From Bacillota bacterium (GTDB taxonomy: Bacteria; Bacillota; Clostridia; Christensenellales; CALWSW01), in contig JAEYFO010000239.1 of assembly GCA_023402915.1 (NCBI GenBank), positions 1 through 5,910 on the forward strand: a stretch of DNA of 5,910 nt, given 5' to 3'. The position numbers were made by a program, and so were the translations under genes. The notes beneath the pieces are model-generated. The model searched no databases. It saw nothing but the letters and a program-made list of their open reading frames with translations, and was not told where the DNA came from. Below are positions 1 through 5,405 of this stretch, piece after piece. Numbering within the stretch: position 1 is the stretch's first letter; each line of letters opens with the position of its first letter.

Positions 1-1
1 T

Positions 2-601
2 TGCGGCGTCGATCTGGTGCGCAGCGGCGAGCTGGACATCATGAACCCCGAGGGCGGCATCGACGTGAGCCACCATAACCTCAAGGCGCTGCAATTCGGC
101 ATCGCGAGCCTGCACCGCCCGGCCATCGAGGACGGCGGCGTGGAGCGCAACACCGCGGCCTATCTGGCTGTTTTGAAGGACCCGGTCATCGATATTCTCG
201 GCCATCCCGACCGCCCGGCCTACCCCTGCGACGCGCGCACGGTGGTCAAGGCGGCGCGGGATGCGGGCAAGCTCATCGAGATCAACAACCATTCCATCGA
301 GCATTACCGCGACCACACCGACACGCTCGAGCTGATCCGCCTGTGTAAGGAGTACGGCGAGCGGGTCTGCGTGTCGAGCGACGCGCATTTTTGCGGACAG
401 GTGGGCGCGGTCTCTCTGGCAATGGCCATGCTTGAGGAGCTGGACTTCCCCAGGGAGCTGATCGTCAATTTGCGGGCGGCGGATTTTGAGGCGTATCTGG
501 CCGAGCGGACGGCGCGCATCGAGGCGGCTCTGGCCGCAGGCGTGGACGTGTACCGCAAGGATTTTGACATCGAGCCGATCTACCGCTATCCCCGTCCCTG
601 A
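2..601 (+). CDS. PHP-family metal-dependent phosphatase (YcdX-like), 5' end outside window
   Basis: The reading frame is open from the window edge to the TGA at 599-601, so the N-terminal metal-binding HxH part is missing and about 199 residues remain. PHP-domain enzymes hydrolyse phosphoesters with a cluster of metals held by His, Asp and Glu. Ligand positions known from E. coli YcdX are recognisable in order: the Glu of GELDI (codon 29-31), the His of SLHRP, the His of LGHPDRP, the INNHS segment, and the Asp/His pair of SSDAHF. The C-terminal part (DFPRELIVN and what follows) also aligns with the YcdX layout. The natural substrate is not evident; histidinol-phosphatase-like names are common for this family but cannot be supported here. 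A GTG at 17 is internal, since the homology extends upstream of it. A terminator follows after about 20 bases, so this gene ends its transcription unit. Family assignment is solid, exact function is not. Confidence 0.88.
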   Translation, partial: CGVDLVRSGELDIMNPEGGIDVSHHNLKALQFGIASLHRPAIEDGGVERNTAAYLAVLKDPVIDILGHPDRPAYPCDARTVVKAARDAGKLIEINNHSIEHYRDHTDTLELIRLCKEYGERVCVSSDAHFCGQVGAVSLAMAMLEELDFPRELIVNLRAADFEAYLAERTARIEAALAAGVDVYRKDFDIEPIYRYPRP

Positions 602-622
602 CAGCACACATGATTTTTTCCG

Positions 623-657
623 GCGCTGCACAAACTGAACTGTGCGGCGCTTTTTTT
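623..657 (+). terminator. Rho-independent terminator of the PHP phosphatase gene
   Basis: A 10-bp stem pairs 623-632 (GCGCTGCACA) with 641-650 (TGTGCGGCGC) with a single G-T wobble. The loop is 8 bases, and seven T follow directly at 651-657. It starts 21 bases after the stop codon, the usual place for an intrinsic terminator. It separates the phosphatase transcript from the sugar genes. Confidence 0.88.
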
Positions 658-777
658 GTGCGCGAAAGGCGCGGGGAGCGTCTGGACAATTGACGCACAG
701 AGCCGTTTTCGGGGGATTTTTCAGAGAAGGCTTTTAGAGAAGAAAAAGAACAGACAAGACAGACCTGTGTTGTTTTG

Positions 778-813
778 AAAATTCTTGAAAATTTTAGAAA
801 ATGCTTTTGAAAA
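778..813. promoter_or_regulatory. Phased A-tracts, probable intrinsically curved DNA
   Basis: Four AAAA tracts start at 778, 788, 798 and 810, with spacings of 10, 10 and 12 bases, and a near-perfect 10-base repeat (TTGAAAATT at 775 and 785) underlies the first two. A-tracts in phase with the helix are known to bend DNA and, upstream of promoters, can act as UP-like elements or as binding sites for nucleoid proteins. A role here is inferred only from the pattern and from its place ahead of the glycosyltransferase gene. Confidence 0.4.
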
Positions 814-988
814 GCGCTGCTTCAAAAAGGACGCTGGTGAAAAAGCGATCCGGTTTTGTTTTGCCGGAGAGAAGGAAAGGAAAAACAGACTGAAATACTC
901 GATTTTGAACGGAAAAACACGGCAAAACGGACGCTTGCGTCTGTACGGGTGGTTTCGTTTTTTTGAAAAAGCCGAAATAAAGCAGAAA

Positions 989-994
989 AAGGAG
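989..994 (+). promoter_or_regulatory. Shine-Dalgarno site that sets the TTG start of the glycosyltransferase
   Basis: AAGGAG is followed by an 8-base gap to the TTG at 1003. This spacing, together with MRVLHIA being a typical GT4 N-terminus (first beta strand), supports TTG as the true start. No in-frame ATG offers a better start nearby. Confidence 0.75.
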
Positions 995-1002
995 CGAACG
1001 CC

Positions 1003-2139
1003 TTGCGGGTTCTTCACATTGCAAACACGTGGTTTTTCGTGGAGCGGCTGCTTTCGGGCAAGCTGGAAGGGCTGCGGGACGCGGGCTGGGACGTTCATGC
1101 CGCCGCGCCGGTCCCGGAGGAAAAGCGCGGCGCCCTTCTGCCCTGCTGGTTCCATCCGCTGCCCATGGCGCGGGACATTGCGCCCTTTTCCGACGGGCGG
1201 ACGCTGCTTTGCTGCATGAAGCTCCTTTCGGAGGGAAACTACGACCTCGTTCACACCCACAGCGCCAAGGCGGGATTTCTCGGGCGGCTGGCGGCGTGGC
1301 TTTGCGGCGTGCCCTGCGTGCATACGGTGCACGGCCTGCCGTTTTACGAGGGGCAGCCGGCGCTCTCCCGCACCCTTTGCCGGGCGCTCGAGTGGCTGGC
1401 CGCCCACTGGTGCGAGGGGATCTTGTCGCAAAATAGCGCGGATCTTTCCGCCCTGCGGGCGCTGAACGTCCTGCCGCCGCAGCGGATTTTTTACGAAGGA
1501 AACGGATTGAATCTGCCCCAAACGGCGCGGGTTGCCGCCTGCCGAAGCGACATGCGGGCGGAGCTGGGCCTTTCGGAAACGGACGTAGCCATCGGGCTGC
1601 TGGCGCGGCTGGAACCGGTCAAGGATCACCGGACGTTTCTTCGCGGGTTTGAAGAGCTTTGCCGCAGGGACAAGCGCGCCGTGGCCGTGGTGGCAGGCGG
1701 AAATTTTGGCCGCAGCAGCGAATACGCCCGGGAGACGCTCCGGCAATATGAATCGAGTCCTTTCAAGGGGCGCATCCGTCTGCTGGGCTATCGGAAAGAC
1801 CCCTGCCGGGTGCTTTCGGCCTGCGACATTCTGGCGCTGACGTCGGAAAAAGAAGGACTGCCGCGGGTCGTGATGGAGGCGATGACGCTGGGGCTGCCCG
1901 TGGCGGCGACGGACGCGCCCGGCACGCGGGAGCTGGTGCGAAACGGCGTCAACGGGCTGCTGGTTCCGGTGGGGAATCCTCACGCGCTTTGCGAGGCGCT
2001 TGAGCGGCTTTCAGCCTCCCCTGCCCTTCGTGCCCGGCTGGGAGCGGCGGGCGAACGGTTTGCCTGGCGGGAACTGAGCGAAAAGCGGGTTCTTTCCCGG
2101 ATACTTTCGGCATATGAATCCATCGTACCCTCCAGTTGA
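1003..2139 (+). CDS. GT4-family glycosyltransferase (CapM/EPS type)
   Basis: The 378-residue product has the two-domain GT-B layout. Residues 1-7 (MRVLHIA) form the opening strand. The N-terminal acceptor domain runs to about 180 and contains HTHSAKAGFLGRLA (from residue 84) and HTVHG (107-111), both typical of capsule and exopolysaccharide GT4 enzymes. The C-terminal donor domain starts near ETDVAIGLLARLEPVKDH and carries the family's E-x7-E element at E284 and E292 (EGLPRVVME), followed by GLPVAATDAPGTRELV and NGVNGLLVP, which contact the nucleotide sugar in this family. No signal peptide or membrane segment is seen, so it should act on the cytoplasmic face of the membrane. The start is TTG with a well-placed AAGGAG. 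rmlA and rmlC lie downstream on the same strand, which suggests, without proving, a rhamnose or other dTDP-sugar donor. Donor, acceptor and linkage cannot be read from the sequence. Length is normal for the family. Confidence 0.9.
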   Translation: MRVLHIANTWFFVERLLSGKLEGLRDAGWDVHAAAPVPEEKRGALLPCWFHPLPMARDIAPFSDGRTLLCCMKLLSEGNYDLVHTHSAKAGFLGRLAAWLCGVPCVHTVHGLPFYEGQPALSRTLCRALEWLAAHWCEGILSQNSADLSALRALNVLPPQRIFYEGNGLNLPQTARVAACRSDMRAELGLSETDVAIGLLARLEPVKDHRTFLRGFEELCRRDKRAVAVVAGGNFGRSSEYARETLRQYESSPFKGRIRLLGYRKDPCRVLSACDILALTSEKEGLPRVVMEAMTLGLPVAATDAPGTRELVRNGVNGLLVPVGNPHALCEALERLSASPALRARLGAAGERFAWRELSEKRVLSRILSAYESIVPSS

Positions 2140-2215
2140 CAAAGACACATAGCCCTTTGCCGTTCCGGGGCATACGGCGGGACGCACAGCACTCCTTTTG
2201 GAAGAGCGGCACGCC

Positions 2216-2234
2216 TCCGGCCGCCGGATTTTTT
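2216..2234 (+). terminator. Weak hairpin plus T-run, possible terminator or pause site after the glycosyltransferase
   Basis: TCCGG (2216-2220) pairs with CCGGA (2224-2228) across a 3-base loop, and six T follow at 2229-2234. The stem is only 5 bp, short for an efficient terminator, so partial termination or pausing is as likely as a real end. It lies 77 bases after the glycosyltransferase stop. Confidence 0.3.
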
Positions 2235-2299
2235 GAATTTCTGTGTCCGTTTCCCCGACTTTTTCCGCTGAAAAATTTGGGGGTTCAACGAGGACGCAT

Positions 2300-2344
2300 G
2301 TCGCCTGTTCAAGGCGACGACCTTGCTCAAAATAGGGGTCGCCT
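2300..2344 (+). promoter_or_regulatory. Competing-hairpin element in the rmlA leader
   Basis: The heptamer GTCGCCT occurs twice, at 2300-2306 and 2338-2344, and its exact complement AGGCGAC lies between them at 2312-2318. The middle copy can pair with the first (7 bp, 5-base loop) or with the second (7 bp, 19-base loop), but not both. A third, weaker option pairs 2318-2322 with 2337-2341. No strong T-run follows, so it is not a plain terminator. It ends 37 bases before the Shine-Dalgarno site. No known riboswitch class was recognised. Confidence 0.4.
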
Positions 2345-2381
2345 CTTTCGGTCAAACGCCGCAAGCGCTTGGCCGGTTTGG

Positions 2382-2388
2382 AAAGGAG
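2382..2388 (+). promoter_or_regulatory. Shine-Dalgarno site that sets the GTG start of rmlA
   Basis: AAAGGAG is followed by an 8-base gap to GTG at 2397. The translated start (KGILLAGG) matches the conserved RmlA N-terminus, which rules out the longer upstream reading of the same frame. An ATG at 2389 is out of frame and too close to the site. Confidence 0.85.
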
Positions 2389-2396
2389 AATGCGCC

Positions 2397-3248
2397 GTGA
2401 AGGGAATTTTGCTTGCGGGAGGCCGCGGGACGCGGCTGTATCCGTTGACGCGCGCCGTGTCCAAACAGCTGCTGCCCATCTACGATAAGCCCATGGTTTA
2501 CTATCCGCTGTCCGTTTTGATGACGGCGGGTGCAAGGGACATTCTGCTCGTGACCAACCCGGGCGACGCGGGGCAGTTTCGGGCGCTGCTGGGCGGCGGT
2601 GAACGGCTGGGGGTGAAAATCCGCTACGCCGTGCAGCCCTTCCCGCTGGGCATTGCGGACGCGCTGCGCATCGGAGAAGAATTTCTGGAAGGTCAGCGCT
2701 GCATTTTGGCGCTGGGAGACAATCTTTTCGTGGGCGGCGGGCTGGAAACGGCGCTGCAAAAAGCGGCGGCAGAGCCGGACGCGGCGATTTTCACCGTGCC
2801 TGTCAAGCGGCCGGAGCAGTTCGGCGTGGCGGAAGTTTTGCCGGATGGAACGGTGTGTTCACTCGAGGAGAAGCCGCGCTGTCCCCGCAGCAATCTGGCC
2901 GTGCCGGGGCTGTATTTTTATCCGCCGGACTGTGCGGCGCGGGCAAAGACCCTCCGCCCTTCCGCCCGGGGCGAGCTGGAGATCACCGATTTGAACCGGC
3001 AATATCTTCAGGAGGGAAGGCTCAAAGCGATTCCGCTTGCCGGCGTGCGCTGGCTGGATACCGGAACGTGCGAGGGGCTGCTCGCGGCGGTCAATCTGGT
3101 GGCGCAGGAGCAAAAGGCCGGGCGGCTGGTGGGCTGCGTGGAGGAGATCGCCCTGCAAAAGGGCTATATCAGCCGGGAGGACGTCGCGCGCCTGTCGGAG
3201 GAGTTGAGCGGGTGCGAATACGGCCAATGTCTTCGCCGCTGTTTGTAG
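2397..3248 (+). CDS. rmlA: Glucose-1-phosphate thymidylyltransferase (RmlA/RfbA)
   Basis: The enzyme joins dTTP and glucose-1-phosphate to give dTDP-glucose and pyrophosphate, the first step towards dTDP-L-rhamnose. The 283-residue product is of normal length. Residues 6-18 hold the nucleotide-binding signature LAGGRGTRLYPLT. VSKQLLPIYDKPMVYYPL follows at 21-38. D108 (LGDN) and D221 (WLDTGT) match the two metal-binding aspartates of Pseudomonas RmlA (D110, D225). EEKP is at 157-160 and SARGELEITDLN at 189-200. The C-terminus (EYGQCLRR) also matches short-type RmlA. Two stretches are atypical: the loop QPFPLGIADAL (80-90) in place of QPSPDGLAQAF, and VGGG (112-115) in place of YGHG. Both lean towards the wider sugar nucleotidyltransferase family, so strict dTTP/glucose specificity is not certain. 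The start is GTG. rmlC begins 10 bases after the stop. rmlB and rmlD are not in the window. Confidence 0.93.
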   Translation: MKGILLAGGRGTRLYPLTRAVSKQLLPIYDKPMVYYPLSVLMTAGARDILLVTNPGDAGQFRALLGGGERLGVKIRYAVQPFPLGIADALRIGEEFLEGQRCILALGDNLFVGGGLETALQKAAAEPDAAIFTVPVKRPEQFGVAEVLPDGTVCSLEEKPRCPRSNLAVPGLYFYPPDCAARAKTLRPSARGELEITDLNRQYLQEGRLKAIPLAGVRWLDTGTCEGLLAAVNLVAQEQKAGRLVGCVEEIALQKGYISREDVARLSEELSGCEYGQCLRRCL

Positions 3249-3252
3249 GAGG
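3246..3252 (+). promoter_or_regulatory. rmlC Shine-Dalgarno site fused to the rmlA stop codon
   Basis: TAGGAGG contains the rmlA stop TAG (3246-3248) and an AGGAGG (3247-3252), 6 bases before the rmlC ATG. Ribosomes ending on rmlA are therefore placed directly on the rmlC initiation site, which favours coupled translation. Confidence 0.8.
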
Positions 3253-3258
3253 GACGCG

Positions 3259-3798
3259 ATGTTTCGATTCGAACCGATGGAGATCGAAGGGGTCTGGAGC
3301 ATTTGTCCGGAGCGGTTTGACGACGCGAGGGGTTGCTTTTTTGAAGTGTTCGTTCCGGATGAACTGGAAAAAATCGGGATACGCTTCCCGTTTTTTCAGA
3401 TCAATCGTTCCGTTTCGCGCCGAGGCGTGCTGCGAGGGCTGCACGAACAGTTTCCCCCGCAGGCCAAGCTGGTTTCCGTGGCGAAAGGCAGGATTTTTGA
3501 CGTGGCGGCAGATGTTCGCCCCGGTTCCTCGACCTATGGGCGGCACGTCCACGCGGTGCTGGACGGCGAAAGCGGCCGGATGCTCTACATTCCCGAAGGG
3601 TTCGTCCACGGGTTTCTGGTGCTGAGCGAGGAAGCGGTCGTGACGTATGTTTGCAGCGCGCCCTATGCCCCCGGCGGAAGCGGCGGCGTGCGCTGGGACG
3701 ATCCTACGCTGAACATTTCCTGGCCGGAGCAGCCGGCGGTGCTTTCGGAAAAAGACCGCGCCCTCCCCTTTCTGGAGCAGCGGCGAAGGGCGTTTTGA
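3259..3798 (+). CDS. rmlC: dTDP-4-dehydrorhamnose 3,5-epimerase (RmlC/RfbC)
   Basis: This cupin enzyme epimerises C3 and C5 of dTDP-4-keto-6-deoxyglucose, the third step of dTDP-L-rhamnose synthesis. The 179-residue product is of family length. Catalytic residues known from Salmonella RmlC (H63, K73, Y133, Y139, D170) have counterparts in H62 of GVLRGLH, K70 of QAKLV, Y130, Y136, and D166 of LSEKD. Other conserved blocks are DDARGCFFE (21-29), FDVAADVRPGSSTYG (80-94), YIPEGFVHGF (110-119) and GGVRWDDP (142-149). The usual DNHS motif reads INRS (48-51), and the glutamate usual after the second tyrosine (xPxxE) is a serine (S141). Those are substrate-pocket or nearby positions, so modest divergence of specificity is possible, but the active site is intact. 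It directly follows rmlA and probably shares its transcript. Its last codons resemble repeats in the spacer that follows. Confidence 0.93.
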   Translation: MFRFEPMEIEGVWSICPERFDDARGCFFEVFVPDELEKIGIRFPFFQINRSVSRRGVLRGLHEQFPPQAKLVSVAKGRIFDVAADVRPGSSTYGRHVHAVLDGESGRMLYIPEGFVHGFLVLSEEAVVTYVCSAPYAPGGSGGVRWDDPTLNISWPEQPAVLSEKDRALPFLEQRRRAF

Positions 3799-3965
3799 GC
3801 GATTGAAATTTTCAAAAAAATACGGCCGTGCGGAAAGGCAAAGCCGGTTCAGAACAAGGGGCGCGGGAAAAGGCTGTGGTCGCTCCTTGCGCTTCTTTCG
3901 AAAAAAACACGCAACTTTTTGCGCTCTTTTCAGAAAAAAGACCGCGCTCTTCTCTTCGGATGGCA
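3799..3965. other. Spacer after rmlC with imperfect repeats
   Basis: No gene is supported here. An imperfect hairpin pairs CAAGGGGCG (3855-3863) with CGCTCCTTG (3881-3889, one G-T), but only a mixed CTTCTTT stretch follows, so it is at best a poor terminator for rmlC. Two similar segments, 3889-3912 and 3921-3947 (GCGCT, then a TTTC-like run, then an A-run, then ACnGCGC-like), lie 32 bases apart and resemble 3739-3761 near the end of rmlC. Confidence 0.45.
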
Positions 3966-4006
3966 AAAAGAGCAGGAGGCAAATGAAACATGCTTCCTGC
4001 TCTTTT
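3966..4006. terminator. Convergent bidirectional terminator between rmlC and htrA
   Basis: A 16-bp stem pairs 3966-3981 with 3991-4006 with one G-T wobble and a 9-base loop (AATGAAACA). The stem is bounded by an A-run (3965-3969) and a T-run (4003-4006), so it can end transcription in both directions. On the minus strand it gives five U and begins 23 bases after the htrA stop, so htrA is its main user. The rmlC stop is 168 bases away on the other side, leaving this as the best terminator for the plus-strand genes too. Confidence 0.85.
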
Positions 4007-4029
4007 GCTGTGAGTTTGTGTTTCGGCGG

Positions 4030-5391
4030 TCAGTTTCCGCTGGAGCCCTGGGAGATGATGGCTTTTTCCGTCGCTTCGATCTGGTTCATGTCGCCAATGG
4101 TGAGCGTGATATCCAGCTCTTCGCCGTCGCGCCAGACGCGAAGCAGAATGTCGTCGCCAACGTTTTTCGCCTTGACAAGGCCGGTCATCTGGCTGAAGGA
4201 CTCCACTTCCATGCCGTCCACGCCGATAATGATGTCGTCGACCATCAGTCCGGCCGCCTCCGCCGGGCCGCCCACCTTGATCGTCGTGACGAGCACGCCC
4301 CTGGGCGCTTTCCACTCTTCCGCGTCGATCTGCGTCATTTCGTAGGCCATGATGCCCAGCGCGGGACGGGGCACGTAGCCGTATTGAATGAGCTGCTCCA
4401 CCACGGGCAGCGCGTCGCTGATGGGGATGGCGTAGCCCAGGCCCTCCGCCGTGATGGCGTTGCCGTAATCGTCGTACCCTGCCACGACGGTTTTGAGGCT
4501 GCAAATGCCGATGACATAGCCCTGCGCATTGATGAGCGCGCCGCCGCTGTTGCCGGGATTGATGGCGGCGTCCGTTTGGATGTAGATCTGATTTTTGCCG
4601 TCAGTGTTCACCTCGCGGTTGACGGCGCTGACGATGCCCTGCGTCACCGTGCCGGACAGCGTGCCCAGCGGGTTGCCGATGGCGACGGCCAATTCGCCTG
4701 CGCGCACAGTGGCGGAATCCCCCAGCGCCGCAGGGGCCAGTCCGGTCACGTCCGCCTTGAGCACAGCCAGATCGACCGAAGGATCCGTGCCGATGACTTC
4801 GGCGGGATAGTCTTTCCCGTTGGCGGTAATATAAACCACGTCGCAGTCTGCGATGAGGTGGTTATTCGTGACGATATAGCCGTCGGACGTCAGGACGATG
4901 CCCGAACCGGCGGAGAGATCTTCCTCAAGGTCACGGTTGGTGGCGGAGCTGTAGACATAGACCTTTGCCGTGACGCTCACGATGGACGGGCCGACCTTTT
5001 CCGTGATGTCCACAACGGGATTGGCCGGATCGATCTCCGGCGCAGAGGCGCTGCCCAGCGTGGGAAGCGGAAGTTCGGCGCGGTACGGCGTGGGTGTGGG
5101 AAGCGCCGCTTCCGGCGTGGGCGATTCGTCCGGAGAGACGCTCTGCGTGGGCGCGGGCGTGGCCTGTGGATGGGCCGTAGGCTGCGCGGGAGAAAGGCCG
5201 GGCAGCGCAAGAGCGCCGGAGGAAACGAGCGAAAACACCAGCGCGGCGGTCAGCGCGCCGAGCACGAAGCAGAAAAGCGCCGTGCAAAGCAGGCTGCCCC
5301 AGCCGAAGCGCTTTTGCTTTTTCGGGGGCTGCGGCAGCTGCTGGTCGAAGGAATAGGGACCGAAAAAGTCCATTTGATTGTTGTCCTGCAC
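4030..5391 (-). CDS. htrA: HtrA/DegP-type membrane-anchored serine protease with PDZ domain
   Basis: HtrA proteases degrade misfolded proteins outside the cytoplasmic membrane. The 453-residue product has a polar cytoplasmic N-terminus (1-32), one hydrophobic segment at about 33-63 that should anchor it, then a Pro/Thr/Ala-rich linker (about 64-112) that would span the wall zone. The trypsin-like domain (about 126-335) has a complete catalytic triad: H178 in TNNHLI, D207 in DLAVLKAD and S282 in GNSGGAL. GLGYAIPIS (317-325) closes it. One PDZ domain covers about 343-432 (ALGIMA, then GPAEAAGL, DDIIIGVDG). This is the usual layout of Gram-positive HtrA. The start is GTG at 5391, set by AGGAGG at 5399-5404 (7-base gap); the next Met, residue 7, is too far from it. 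The kinase stop is 11 bases upstream, so the two genes should be co-transcribed, and a strong terminator follows. Substrates are unknown. Confidence 0.95.
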   Translation of the reverse strand: MQDNNQMDFFGPYSFDQQLPQPPKKQKRFGWGSLLCTALFCFVLGALTAALVFSLVSSGALALPGLSPAQPTAHPQATPAPTQSVSPDESPTPEAALPTPTPYRAELPLPTLGSASAPEIDPANPVVDITEKVGPSIVSVTAKVYVYSSATNRDLEEDLSAGSGIVLTSDGYIVTNNHLIADCDVVYITANGKDYPAEVIGTDPSVDLAVLKADVTGLAPAALGDSATVRAGELAVAIGNPLGTLSGTVTQGIVSAVNREVNTDGKNQIYIQTDAAINPGNSGGALINAQGYVIGICSLKTVVAGYDDYGNAITAEGLGYAIPISDALPVVEQLIQYGYVPRPALGIMAYEMTQIDAEEWKAPRGVLVTTIKVGGPAEAAGLMVDDIIIGVDGMEVESFSQMTGLVKAKNVGDDILLRVWRDGEELDITLTIGDMNQIEATEKAIISQGSSGN

Positions 5392-5398
5392 GAAAAGA

Positions 5399-5405
5399 CC
5401 TCCTA
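5399..5405 (-). promoter_or_regulatory. htrA Shine-Dalgarno site fused to the kinase stop codon
   Basis: Read on the minus strand, TAGGAGG contains the kinase stop TAG (5405-5403) and AGGAGG (5404-5399), 7 bases before the htrA GTG. It supports the GTG start and probable translational coupling of kinase and protease. The same arrangement occurs between rmlA and rmlC. Confidence 0.8.

Larger units (their letters stand above)
658..1002. other. A-rich non-coding spacer upstream of the glycosyltransferase
   Basis: No convincing gene is present here on either strand. By hand count, 721-840 holds 43 G/C in 120 bases (36%), far below the coding regions around it. A-tracts of four to five bases begin at 778, 788, 798, 810, 824 and 840; the first three are 10 bases apart, a helical repeat. 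A weak imperfect hairpin (754-761 with 766-773, one mismatch) lies just upstream. The promoter for the downstream genes should lie here. The best -10-like match is AATACT at 894-899, preceded by TG at 891-892 (extended -10 form, 4 of 6 bases), but no good -35 is placed in front of it, so no promoter is called. Confidence 0.6.
2140..2396 (+). other. Non-coding leader between the glycosyltransferase and rmlA
   Basis: The rmlA frame is open through most of this stretch, but the translation shows no family similarity before the GTG at 2397, so it is read as untranslated. A perfect TTGACA (2136-2141) overlaps the stop of the upstream gene, but no acceptable -10 lies 16-18 bases after it. A short hairpin followed by six T is at 2216-2234 and a set of competing hairpins is at 2300-2344. 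Together they suggest a controlled leader rather than simple spacing. Confidence 0.5.

Noticed and set aside
690..695. TTGACG as a -35 box for the glycosyltransferase
   Set aside because: The -10 window around 713-718 is GGGATT-like and does not resemble TATAAT.
721..1983. Minus-strand open frame of 420 codons opposite the glycosyltransferase
   Set aside because: It is Arg/Pro/His-rich, lacks motifs and runs into the A-rich spacer. The plus strand carries complete GT4 motifs, so this is a shadow of GC-rich coding.
2136..2141. Perfect TTGACA as a -35 box for rmlA
   Set aside because: No -10-like hexamer lies 16-18 bases downstream (the sequence there is GC-rich), and the hexamer overlaps the stop codon of the previous gene.
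2136..2396. Long N-terminal extension of rmlA from a TTG at 2136
   Set aside because: The extra 87 residues have no RmlA similarity, the start overlaps the previous stop without a ribosome site, and a good site precedes the GTG at 2397.
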